The notes below the pieces were generated by a model that had not been told where the DNA came from, ran no database searches, and was given only the letters and a program-made list of their open reading frames with translations. From an uncultured Bacteroidales bacterium (GTDB lineage: Bacteria; Bacteroidota; Bacteroidia; Bacteroidales; UBA932), in assembly GCA_944326235.1 (NCBI GenBank), contig CALVDH010000007.1:27834-91833 (forward strand): DNA of 64,000 bases. The letters are read 5' to 3'. Below, piece by piece: positions 54,056-60,814 of this stretch. Numbering within the stretch: position 1 is the first letter of the stretch; each line of letters opens with the position of its first letter. The position numbers and the translations under genes are program-made.

Positions 54056-54730
54056 TCACTTGACCAGCTTATAACCGAAACCGTACACGGCCTTGATCTC
54101 AATGTCGGCTCCTGCCGCCTGGAGCTTGCGGCGCAGGTTCTTCATCTGCGCGTAGACGAAGTGGTAGTCGTCGGCCTGGTCGGCGTGGTCACCCCACACG
54201 GCCTCGGCAAGGACGGACTTGTCTACCAGATGATTGGGCCGCTGCATGAAATACAGCAGTATATCGAACTCCTTTTTAAGCAGTTCCATCTGTTTACCGG
54301 CCACCTCCACATAACCGTTCTCGGGCTGGATGGTGACATTGCCGTATTCGATGGTGAGATTGCCGCCGGTCCGTCCCCTGCGGAGCACGCTGCGGATGCG
54401 GGCCTTGAGCTCGGCCATGTGGAAGGGCTTGGGCAGGTAATCGTCTGCCCCGTGCTCCAGACCGTAGACCTTGTCGTCCAGGGAGTCCTTGGCCGAGATG
54501 ATGATGACGTTCTCCCGTTTCTGCATGTGCTTGATGTGATCCAGCAACTGGAGGCCGCTGCCGCCCGGAAGCATGATATCCAGCAGGATACAGTCATAAC
54601 TGTAGCCGGATACCTTGGCGTCCGCCTCATCGAAGGTTGAAGCCGTCTCAACCACATAGCCCTCCTCCGTCAGGGCCCGCTGCATCAGTTCCCTCAGGGA
54701 GGAGTCATCCTCAACAATAAGCAGTTTCAT
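54056..54730 (-). CDS. OmpR-family response regulator
   Basis: 224 residues. Receiver domain (1-115) with the phospho-acceptor aspartate in CILLDIMLPG, acidic pair near the start (VEDD), Lys in KPFHM, and a DNA-binding OmpR/PhoB winged helix (about 130-224, LLKKEFDILLYFMQRPN). It is followed by the kinase gene. A 10-bp inverted repeat surrounds its promoter, which suggests autoregulation. Confidence 0.93.
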   Translation of the reverse strand: MKLLIVEDDSSLRELMQRALTEEGYVVETASTFDEADAKVSGYSYDCILLDIMLPGGSGLQLLDHIKHMQKRENVIIISAKDSLDDKVYGLEHGADDYLPKPFHMAELKARIRSVLRRGRTGGNLTIEYGNVTIQPENGYVEVAGKQMELLKKEFDILLYFMQRPNHLVDKSVLAEAVWGDHADQADDYHFVYAQMKNLRRKLQAAGADIEIKAVYGFGYKLVK

Positions 54731-54737
54731 ACGTATG

Positions 54738-54782
54738 TCTTTTCAGAGTGAGATACAAAATTAGAAATCAATTCTGAAAAGA
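54738..54782 (-). promoter_or_regulatory. Response-regulator promoter flanked by an inverted repeat
   Basis: Perfect 10-bp inverted repeat: TCTTTTCAGA (54738-54747) and TCTGAAAAGA (54773-54782), with the minus-strand -7 box TAATTTTG (54756-54763) between them. The upstream arm is part of ATTCTGAAAAGAA, found again with one change before the PepSY gene. Confidence 0.55.
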
Positions 54783-54808
54783 AACTGAAATTATCCGGAA
54801 AATAAGCC

Positions 54809-54816
54809 TATATTTG
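54809..54816 (+). promoter_or_regulatory. -7 box of tRNA-Pro
   Basis: TATATTTG, 15 bp before the tRNA 5' end. Confidence 0.55.
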
Positions 54817-54831
54817 CACCTCACAATCAAT

Positions 54832-54905
54832 CGGGGTGTGGCGCAGTTGGCTAGCGCACCTGCTTTGGGAGCAGGGGGTCGAAGGTTCGAGTCCTTTTAC
54901 CCCGA
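54832..54905 (+). tRNA. tRNA-Pro (anticodon TGG)
   Basis: 74-nt cloverleaf. Acceptor stem CGGGGTG/TACCCCG (one G-T), discriminator A, D-arm GCGC..GCGC, anticodon loop TTTGGGA carrying TGG, T-arm GGTTCGAGTCC, no encoded CCA. Its 3' half (from 54863) is the left attachment site of an integrated element; the tRNA stays intact after integration. Confidence 0.96.
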
Positions 54906-54906
54906 C
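54863..54906 (+). repeat. Left attachment site in tRNA-Pro
   Basis: 44-bp core beginning CTTTGGGAGCAGGGGG and ending TTTTACCCCGAC. It covers the anticodon loop to one base past the discriminator, the common site for tyrosine recombinases. Confidence 0.92.
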
Positions 54907-54918
54907 AACACTGAAAAT

Positions 54919-54953
54919 AAAGCACTTGCAAGACTTTTTGCAGGTGCTTTTTT
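54919..54953 (+). terminator. Terminator after tRNA-Pro
   Basis: AAAGCACTTGCAA (54919-54931) and TTGCAGGTGCTTT (54938-54950) form a hairpin with one mismatch, followed by T to 54953. It lies inside the element's left end, so the element brings its own terminator for the tRNA. Confidence 0.65.
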
Positions 54954-54971
54954 CATATAACAAAAACAAAC

Positions 54972-54991
54972 TTGCGCTCTATTTGCGCTCC
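54972..54991. repeat. Left pair of TTGCGCTC repeats (putative integrase arm sites)
   Basis: TTGCGCTC at 54972-54979 and 54983-54990 (followed by C), 11 bp start to start, 65 bp inside the left core. The same pair with the same spacing and orientation occurs at the other end. The rest of the leader up to 55179 holds a T9/A8 tract and no supported gene. Confidence 0.6.
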
Positions 54992-55179
54992 GGCCTACAG
55001 CATCCGCTCAAATGCAACTGATTCCGGAACCATCACAAATAGGTACTGTACCGGGGGAGGGAAGGGATACTGGTAGAACCCTACGGCCCCTAATCCGACC
55101 TGAGTGTAATTTTTTTTTGTTAAAAAAAAGGGAACAGCCTCTCGACCATCCCCAGCAAATCAAAGGTATGAAATTGATG

Positions 55180-55764
55180 TTATTTTTTGGGCCTTCTTGC
55201 AGCCAGCATGACGTACGGTGCATTTATTATTTTTCCGTATCTCAGCTGACCGTAGACATAATTGATCATGTCATATTTTTTGTTCCATTTTTCGAACTCG
55301 TCCAAAAACGACTGAAATGCGTCGACATCCTCCGCAACCTCTGGAGGAAGCTCGAAAGTAGACCTTTCCTTGACGTACCTTTCTTTATAGGCTTCAGTCA
55401 GTCTAAGTTTCCCATCTACTTCCAACACATCATCTTCGGTCAGTCCTGCCGGGAAACGGTCAATCAGCGGACCCAGTTTCCGCAGTATATCCTCATCAAT
55501 GCTTTCCCTTGCTTTCTGCCGTGCGTCATCCCTTAGATACTCCGGCATACGGGTGCGCTGGATGTAATCCTCGACTTCGCTCATGGCGGCATCCAATTCC
55601 GCTGAAGCTCCGATTTCCATTCTTTGGAACACTCCTTTCACGCCAGCTGTTAGTCCCAGGTCAGCAAGGGTGCTTGAAAATTCATTTAGATAATTTTCGG
55701 TGCTGCGGACTTCATCCTTAGCAGCCATAACCCGATAAGGGTCGGTGTAATAAACATTGTTCAT
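55180..55764 (-). CDS. Unknown helical protein at the left end of the element
   Basis: 194 residues, charged and mainly helical, with heptad-like stretches (about 15-60 and 120-165) and a basic C-terminus (AARRPKK). No membrane segment, signal peptide or catalytic motif. It is the last gene of the leftward operon, 42 bp after the terminase-small-like gene. Last genes near an att site in satellites are often cargo such as phage interference or defence proteins; here nothing in the sequence names it. Confidence 0.7.
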   Translation of the reverse strand: MNNVYYTDPYRVMAAKDEVRSTENYLNEFSSTLADLGLTAGVKGVFQRMEIGASAELDAAMSEVEDYIQRTRMPEYLRDDARQKARESIDEDILRKLGPLIDRFPAGLTEDDVLEVDGKLRLTEAYKERYVKERSTFELPPEVAEDVDAFQSFLDEFEKWNKKYDMINYVYGQLRYGKIINAPYVMLAARRPKK

Positions 55765-55806
55765 TTCTTTGATTTTTAGTGTGTTAGCAAATTAAATTTC
55801 TTGTTC

Positions 55807-56073
55807 TTACTTTTGGTATTTCTTGGGCAGTTGCACCCCGTTTCTCTGAATAGCCTCGGCTATCTGAATGGCAACAGGCTCAAGCACGGCAAGGAGGTGC
55901 GAGGCTAAAGACGCCATGCCCGAAGTTGCACGGGACTGAGGGAAAGCATATCTGTAGGCATCTATAATACTGTATCCTCCAAGCATATATAGGGTAAGGA
56001 ATATCTCCTGCTCCCTTGTCAGACGCCAGGTCCTGCAAATCTCTCTGATGGTTGTTCGTTGAGTTCGTTTCAT
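55807..56073 (-). CDS. Small protein resembling a phage terminase small subunit
   Basis: 88 residues. The segment WRLTREQEIFLTLYMLGGYSI followed by IDAYRYAFPQSRA resembles the start of terminase small subunits (LT.kQ..F...Y...G.....AYr.AfP.s.), which bind DNA at pac/cos sites. It is shorter than the usual 140-200 residues, so only the DNA-binding head may be present. The start overlaps the Cys-rich gene by 4 bp (ATGA). If correct, it would let the element redirect packaging by a helper phage. A generic HTH protein is the alternative. Confidence 0.45.
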   Translation of the reverse strand: MKRTQRTTIREICRTWRLTREQEIFLTLYMLGGYSIIDAYRYAFPQSRATSGMASLASHLLAVLEPVAIQIAEAIQRNGVQLPKKYQK

Positions 56074-56255
56074 ATCTTTTCCTCTTTAAATTTAGTGCAT
56101 CCGCATCTGCCCCGGTCAAGGGTCTCAATGCCGTCGGTGCGCCTTTGAAACGCCCGGCATCTATCGGGATAGAATAGGCACTTCCGACATGACCTTTCGG
56201 GGCCAAAATCGTAACAATCGGATTCTTGTATCAGCATTATCTTCTTTGCTTCCAT
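56070..56255 (-). CDS. Small cysteine-rich protein
   Basis: 61 residues with six cysteines spaced C-x8-CRKC-x6-C-x15-CGC, suggesting a zinc-bound or disulfide fold. It overlaps the gene before it by 19 bp and the next by 4 bp, so it is translated as part of the operon. No family recognised. Confidence 0.6.
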   Translation of the reverse strand: MEAKKIMLIQESDCYDFGPERSCRKCLFYPDRCRAFQRRTDGIETLDRGRCGCTKFKEEKI

Positions 56256-56467
56256 CTCTTGACTATTTCTTGATTCAACTCGTGGTATCTTCTCGAATCC
56301 CTGAGGGGGAGGCAGACTTCCCTGTCGTTGAGGTATGACGTAAGCCCCAAGGCAAAGCCTATCCGGTCCGTGCCCCTGTATTCTCTGATGGCTGCGACAA
56401 TATCTTCGTACGTTGTATGTTTCCCGAGGCGGTCAGCGGCCTGTCGGCATTGCTTAATAAGGGTCAT
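56237..56467 (-). CDS. Small hypothetical element protein
   Basis: 76 residues, basic at the end (VKRWKQRR). The segment RIGFALGLTSYLNDREVCLPLRDS is not one I recognise. Its ATG overlaps the stop of the preceding 54-residue gene (ATGA at 56464-56467), and that gene's end carries a GGAGGTGAG ribosome-binding sequence. Confidence 0.6.
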   Translation of the reverse strand: MTLIKQCRQAADRLGKHTTYEDIVAAIREYRGTDRIGFALGLTSYLNDREVCLPLRDSRRYHELNQEIVKRWKQRR

Positions 56468-56628
56468 TTCTCACCTCCTTTTTCGTTAAATTTCCTTAAT
56501 GCTACACGGAGTGCTATGCGCTGGAGTTCACTTCCGGTCATCACGGCCTGGACGTCCTTGGCTGTAAGGGTAGGCACTGCCTTGAGTGCTTCCTCCTTGG
56601 TGTAGGTCTTGTTGAGATTAATCTTCAT
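56464..56628 (-). CDS. 54-residue element protein, first gene of the small-gene run
   Basis: MKINLNKTYTKEEALKA... to ...RKFNEKGGEK, 54 residues. It has two helix-like halves (KEEALKAVPTLTAKDVQAVM; GSELQRIALRVALRKF) with a helix-turn-helix-like spacing. It is supported by the ATGA overlap with the next gene and by the good ribosome-binding sequence inside its end. Small size and position after the origin-like region suggest a regulator or replication accessory protein, which is inference. Confidence 0.6.
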   Translation of the reverse strand: MKINLNKTYTKEEALKAVPTLTAKDVQAVMTGSELQRIALRVALRKFNEKGGEK

Positions 56629-56901
56629 AATTCTTTTATTTTTAATGGTTTATTAATATTTTTTTGCTGCAAGTGTGTCTGAATTTAAAATTCAGTGCTT
56701 GTTGTTGTTTCTGTTCTGTTTCTCGCTATCTTACTGCTAATCAACCATTTAAGTCTGTGTTTCTGTTTCTGGAAACTTTTCAATTCTTATATATACTATT
56801 ATTATTACATATAAAGTATATATATATAGAAACATAGAAACAAGGTATATGTCAATGAGTTACGAGAATCATGAAGGGAAACTGACGGAAACGGGGAAAC
56901 A
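56629..56901. other. Origin-like AT-rich region with GTTTCT repeats
   Basis: A 273-bp gap in the element's gene run. GTTTCT occurs at 56707, 56718, 56759 and 56765, and in inverted form (AGAAAC) at 56828 and 56836. Between the two groups lies an AT-rich stretch (56780-56827). A 17-bp palindrome CTGAATTTAAAATTCAG is at 56679-56695. Repeats beside an AT-rich tract directly next to a helicase gene are what a replication origin looks like; a regulatory region for the small genes is the alternative. Confidence 0.4.
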
Positions 56902-58134
56902 TCACTCCAGCTGCTCCGGCAGGTCTTCACCACACAGGAAACAATACGGTTTTCCGTTCCTCTCATTTCCCCACCTGTCTTTGTATCTGCGTTGAGGATT
57001 GGTCTTTTTCAGTTCTCCTTGAAGTGCTTTTTTAATTTCTGCAAGGGTGTATCGGTTCCCTATGCCCTCCCTTATCTCTGCGAGGGTAGCGTAGAAGTTC
57101 TCCCCCACCTCTTCCGCCCATATAAGGATATCCTTTGCACATTCGCTCCGGCTCTCTTGTCTGACCACCTCTAGCGCATCAGTTGCGATATCCTCCGGAG
57201 CAAACCACATACGGGAACTGCATGGCGTAATGATATCCCGTGTGGAAAGGGTATAGAGGACGGCCGGAGCCTCGGACCGCAACTTATTATCAAAATCCGG
57301 AATGAAATCCTGCTTAGTCATTGGAGGGACCCTTACAATCCAATACCTTATATCATACTCATTCGCTTGGATGAACGATTCTTCGTTATTGGATAAGATT
57401 ATGACTTTAACGAATGGCCGATACGATATCTGCGGAAGATACTTCTGGTTCAGTGTTATTGATTGAGCCGTACTTGCGGCCTTAATCTTGTTGAGTGCCC
57501 TCTTGGTATCTGAGATTTCCTCAAAGACTGCGACAAGCGACTTGATCCAGATATTGAATGTTGAGTTCAAATCATCCTGCCCATAGAACCCGATATTCTC
57601 GCCAAAGAGGTCTTTGATAAGGTTTCCCACCGTGCTTTTCCCGCTGTGATTTTCCTTTGAGACAAGACAGAGGACAGGAAGAGAATGAAGAGGATACTTG
57701 TATAATATGGTAAGGTAGTCCCAGAACTTTTCCGCATCTTTCCCGAATACCCTATTTATTAAAATGTCGGTGAACGGATGCTTCCCTGCATCAGGTTGGC
57801 ATGGCAAAGGGTGGTACATGTTTATCTGATTACCCACGATTTCCCGATAGTCTGTATGGCTGGGGACTATGCAGAATCCGGAGAAATAGGGGGTCTGGGA
57901 AATGTTGTCTTTCCCTATGAGGTCCTTGGCGGTTTCCCGGTTTATGGTCAGCCATTCCAGGTGGGGATTTCCCTCGACATCGTGTGACATGACCGACTGT
58001 TGAAAGATAGTCCCTACCCGTCTGATTTTCGGGGAATTATTGCTATATTTGCTATCGGGAACATCCTTAAAGCAGGATACAGTATTTTCGAGTGTCTGGG
58101 CCTCCTCAACGGAGGCCTTTTCTATTATCCCCAT
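56902..58134 (-). CDS. SF3-type replicative helicase/primase-like ATPase (DUF5906-like)
   Basis: 410 residues. Walker A ENHSGKST (161-168), Walker B VAVFEEIS (201-208), and the SF3 motif C with polar ILSNN (246-250). This is the helicase module of phage/plasmid D5-like primases; no separate primase active site is seen. A C-terminal winged-helix-like part (about 340-395, ILIWAEEVGENFYATLAEIREG) follows. It would unwind the element's origin, which probably lies just downstream (56629-56901). It starts 1 bp after the HTH gene. Confidence 0.82.
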   Translation of the reverse strand: MGIIEKASVEEAQTLENTVSCFKDVPDSKYSNNSPKIRRVGTIFQQSVMSHDVEGNPHLEWLTINRETAKDLIGKDNISQTPYFSGFCIVPSHTDYREIVGNQINMYHPLPCQPDAGKHPFTDILINRVFGKDAEKFWDYLTILYKYPLHSLPVLCLVSKENHSGKSTVGNLIKDLFGENIGFYGQDDLNSTFNIWIKSLVAVFEEISDTKRALNKIKAASTAQSITLNQKYLPQISYRPFVKVIILSNNEESFIQANEYDIRYWIVRVPPMTKQDFIPDFDNKLRSEAPAVLYTLSTRDIITPCSSRMWFAPEDIATDALEVVRQESRSECAKDILIWAEEVGENFYATLAEIREGIGNRYTLAEIKKALQGELKKTNPQRRYKDRWGNERNGKPYCFLCGEDLPEQLE

Positions 58135-58135
58135 A

Positions 58136-58393
58136 CTACCTCCCCGACCTTAACGCGGCCTCAACTTCCTTTGAGTAAAAGAACACTTTGCGCCCTACGG
58201 CAGAATAGGGAACTGCACCCCTATTCTTTAAGTCTTGCGCTTTACTTGGGCTAATCCCTAAAAACTTTGCTAAGCCACGGATACCGTGGATAATGATACC
58301 TTTCTCTTCTGGCTCACGGTCCTCCGGACGAAGCCTCGCAGCTATCTTTTCCGCGAGAAGATCATAGTCGATTTCAAATGTTAGTGTTGCCAT
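58136..58393 (-). CDS. Excisionase-like helix-turn-helix protein (DUF3853-like)
   Basis: 85 residues from the ATG at 58393, chosen because the promoter lies just upstream; an upstream ATG at 58429 is beyond the start point. The core GIRGLAKFLGISPSKAQDLKN and VGRKVFFYSKEVEAAL is the MerR/excisionase-type fold of DUF3853 proteins in Bacteroidota elements. It may assist excision and act as the operon's regulator. It begins the main leftward operon. Confidence 0.78.
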   Translation of the reverse strand: MATLTFEIDYDLLAEKIAARLRPEDREPEEKGIIIHGIRGLAKFLGISPSKAQDLKNRGAVPYSAVGRKVFFYSKEVEAALRSGR

Positions 58394-58411
58394 ATCTTTT
58401 TTTTTACACGA

Positions 58412-58443
58412 CAAAGATATGAGAAACAACCAATCGTAACAAA
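58412..58443 (-). promoter_or_regulatory. Promoter of the excisionase/helicase operon
   Basis: On the minus strand TTTG (58440-58443) and TATCTTTG (58412-58419) are 20 bp apart, a consensus match. The start point would be about 12 nt before the ATG. Confidence 0.7.
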
Positions 58444-58527
58444 TTACAAATCAACTGTTTACGTATTTACGACGTGCCAATTTCCACGGTTTAAATACAA
58501 CTGCATGAAATAAAGAAAAAAGGGGAC

Positions 58528-59298
58528 CTAAAGATAAATGGCTCTCTTACTACCGCGACCGATGATGTTCTGAAAATGTTCGTATTCGTATGAAGGAAGT
58601 CCGCACAATTGAAGCGCTGCCCCTAATGCATCTAGGTTAGTTGTCACCGCTTGGGGGTGCTCCTTTACATAAAGGTAAAGGGCATTAAGTTTGTCCCGGA
58701 ACGCTATCCTTGACGACTGCCTGTCTCCCACCTTCAACCGCCTGAGCTGGTCTGACTCAAGGAGTCCGATCTCAATGGCCTTCTCTACCTCCTGGAATGT
58801 CCTTCCGGCCCGGAGAACGACTGAGAAATCACCCTCGAGAGACACAGTACCCTCTTCCCTGGGTAGATTCCAGAGGGTCAGCCTGGAGAAGAGTATCTCC
58901 GGCACTTGATAGGTTCGTATTCGTCCAGATTTATCTACCGCTGCAGAAATTTTTATTTCTGAAAGAACAGTGTTTACATATTCCAATGTAAAGTAATGAT
59001 CCTTTTGAAAAGCTACATTTACCCTATTTACAGCCTCTTTAAGCAGCCTTATATCACTCCATGAATCTGATGTTGTCAAATACCTATACCTATCCACATA
59101 AGGCCGCAATAAGACCGCTGTGGTGTACACAGTATGTCCTTCATCAGTGTCCGCAACAAGGCTGGAAAGCCGCCTATGTTCGTCACCGGGAACCGTCACC
59201 GTCCAGGTTTTAGACAACTGAAGAAATGCACCACTGCCGTCCTTTTTCAAGAACAGATGCGGCTCTTTGGGATAGTTTTTAACAAATCTATTCATCAT
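58528..59298 (-). CDS. Unknown element protein co-transcribed with the integrase
   Basis: 256 residues, no membrane segment. Beta-rich N-terminal half (PHLFLKKDGSGAFLQLSKTWTVTV) and helical C-terminal half. No motif recognised. It overlaps the integrase 3' end by 11 bp, so the two are coupled. Such placement suggests a role in integration, excision or control, but nothing in its sequence proves it. Confidence 0.65.
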   Translation of the reverse strand: MMNRFVKNYPKEPHLFLKKDGSGAFLQLSKTWTVTVPGDEHRRLSSLVADTDEGHTVYTTAVLLRPYVDRYRYLTTSDSWSDIRLLKEAVNRVNVAFQKDHYFTLEYVNTVLSEIKISAAVDKSGRIRTYQVPEILFSRLTLWNLPREEGTVSLEGDFSVVLRAGRTFQEVEKAIEIGLLESDQLRRLKVGDRQSSRIAFRDKLNALYLYVKEHPQAVTTNLDALGAALQLCGLPSYEYEHFQNIIGRGSKRAIYL

Positions 59299-60619
59299 CC
59301 TCCTCCGGGTCTATAAACAGTAAAGAATTTATCTTAATTCGTTTTGAAGGGGATATTCGGCCCTGGTACCCGGTCAACACCTTTCCGTCCGTATGGCCGA
59401 CCATATCATCGATAAACTTGTCAGATATCCCGTGCCAGGTCAGTGTGGTGATGTAGCTATTGCGCGCCCATGCAGCACTAATCGTGCGAATGCCTATTTC
59501 TGCGCATACCTCTATGAGTCCCTCCCGTATGTCTGCAAGGAAATCATGCACCCTGTTCGTCATCGCCCTCTCCGTTTTAGCATCCAAGAGGATTTGAGGA
59601 AATACCCTCTTTCCTTTCACCCTTGGGGACGCGTACTTCCCTAGGTAAGGAGCCAGTAGCGGAGTAATAGGAATACGAACCGTTGAAGGTGATTTGTCCT
59701 CCGTTTTTGACCGCGTAAACGTCAATTCGTTGGAGAAATCCTCCGGCCATGTCAGCCTAGCTATATCGGCCATATTTGCGCCATTGCAGAGGTAGCAAAT
59801 AATCCACCAATCTGCGTACACCTTCCCAGCGCCCTGGTAGTCCCGTAGTTTGATTATGTCCGGCACCGTCAGAAAAGAATCGGTTCGCCTTGTCGATTTT
59901 GGAATTTCCAGCTTTGGAACTTCATCGAGTATTCCTCTCTCTTTGAGTCTCCTACATACCGCACGAAACACACGTAGATACATACTCCTTGTCGATGCAC
60001 TATTGTCGCAACTCTCCATATACCTATACCACCTCTTTACCATGTTGTCACTGATGCTGTCCGGCTTCGTCTCCATCACTCTCCCTGTCAGAACTTTCCG
60101 CCTGCCCTGCATTCTGAATCCGGCACCGTTGGCAAGGAAAAAACTTCGGTATGCCTGTTTGTAATTATCCTTAGTCTTCAGCTTCTTGCTGTCCTCGGCC
60201 ATCTCAAGCCATAAGACTGCAAGGGTCTTGTCTGTTACCTGAATCTTGTCCCCAATACTAACAGCTGCACCGACCGTGAACTTATCCTGCTCCTTCAATT
60301 CTTTAACCTTCTTGCACACACGATCGAATACCGATGCTATCTGATTGCTTATTTTTTGCTTTTCACCTGTACTGTAATTCCTTGCCGCAATAATGTTGTA
60401 TATATTCTCTGTCAGCTTGACACCTGTGTTTATCTGCCGTTTGTCGTGCTTGTAGGACACGCGTACGATAACATGATACCGTACCTCCTTGAGGGTACCA
60501 TCGGGATTTGTTATCACAGTTGCAGTGTTCATCCGTCTGTCCAAGGTGGCTTTGATTACCACTCCCTCGATTACCTCTTTGTCGAACTGCTTTACTCCTT
60601 TTTCCTGTTTCTGTTTCAT
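59288..60619 (-). CDS. Tyrosine recombinase (integrase) of the element
   Basis: 443 residues: an arm-binding N-terminus (about 1-120), a SAM-like core-binding domain (about 130-240), and the catalytic domain (250-443) with WARNSYITTL (Arg386), MVGHTDG (His409) and the nucleophile Tyr418 in LTGYQG. At the first-arginine position the sequence is NGANMADIARL, with Asn282 where most recombinases have Arg. IntDOT of Bacteroides also lacks this arginine and works, so the enzyme is probably active. It should recombine at the 44-bp cores. Confidence 0.92.
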   Translation of the reverse strand: MKQKQEKGVKQFDKEVIEGVVIKATLDRRMNTATVITNPDGTLKEVRYHVIVRVSYKHDKRQINTGVKLTENIYNIIAARNYSTGEKQKISNQIASVFDRVCKKVKELKEQDKFTVGAAVSIGDKIQVTDKTLAVLWLEMAEDSKKLKTKDNYKQAYRSFFLANGAGFRMQGRRKVLTGRVMETKPDSISDNMVKRWYRYMESCDNSASTRSMYLRVFRAVCRRLKERGILDEVPKLEIPKSTRRTDSFLTVPDIIKLRDYQGAGKVYADWWIICYLCNGANMADIARLTWPEDFSNELTFTRSKTEDKSPSTVRIPITPLLAPYLGKYASPRVKGKRVFPQILLDAKTERAMTNRVHDFLADIREGLIEVCAEIGIRTISAAWARNSYITTLTWHGISDKFIDDMVGHTDGKVLTGYQGRISPSKRIKINSLLFIDPEEDDE

Positions 60620-60633
60620 ATTTATAGTTTTTG

Positions 60634-60653
60634 TTGCGCTCCAATTGCGCTCC
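60634..60653. repeat. Right pair of TTGCGCTC repeats (putative integrase arm sites)
   Basis: TTGCGCTCC at 60634-60642 and 60645-60653, 11 bp start to start, same orientation and spacing as the left pair. It sits between the integrase start codon and its promoter, so integrase binding here could repress int. Confidence 0.6.
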
Positions 60654-60668
60654 GAATTAATAACAACA

Positions 60669-60700
60669 CAAAACTACGAAAAACAAAGCAAATAAGCAAA
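60669..60700 (-). promoter_or_regulatory. Integrase promoter
   Basis: On the minus strand TTTG (60697-60700) and TAGTTTTG (60669-60676) are 20 bp apart. The expected start is near 60662, upstream of the arm repeats. Confidence 0.6.
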
Positions 60701-60770
60701 TATATCTTTTACAGCAATATACAAGTACAATTTGTGACAATATACACATGCAAAAAACAGGCAAAATATT

Positions 60771-60814
60771 CTTTGGGAGCAGGGGGTCGAAGGTTCGAGT
60801 CCTTTTACCCCGAC
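60771..60814 (+). repeat. Right attachment site, copy of the tRNA-Pro 3' end
   Basis: The same 44 bp as 54863-54906, without the tRNA 5' half. Its last base is the last base of the DHOD-like stop codon. In the empty site, tRNA-Pro would end next to that convergent gene. Confidence 0.92.

Larger units (their letters stand above)
54863..60814. mobile_element. Integrated element in tRNA-Pro, satellite-like (5908-bp unit)
   Basis: A 44-bp direct repeat of the tRNA-Pro 3' end bounds it (54863-54906 and 60771-60814). Excision would give a 5908-bp circle. All genes point leftward from the right end: tyrosine recombinase, unknown protein, excisionase-like HTH, SF3-type helicase, origin-like region, four small genes, unknown protein. 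It has lower GC than the chromosome. No capsid, portal, tail, lysis, relaxase or conjugation gene is present, so it must use a helper for transfer or be immobile. A phage satellite (PICI-like) is the best fit because of int + xis + replication module + terminase-small-like gene; this is inference. Confidence 0.85.

Noticed and set aside
55008..55223. 71-residue minus-strand frame at the element's left end
   Set aside because: It overlaps the end of the 194-residue gene, has lysine runs from a T-tract and Cys/Trp-rich random composition.
60771..60814. Second tRNA-Pro gene
   Set aside because: Only the 3' part is present, without D-arm or 5' acceptor strand; it is the right attachment site.
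54863..60814. Full prophage or conjugative element
   Set aside because: No capsid, portal, tail, lysis, relaxase or mating-pair gene within the att sites.
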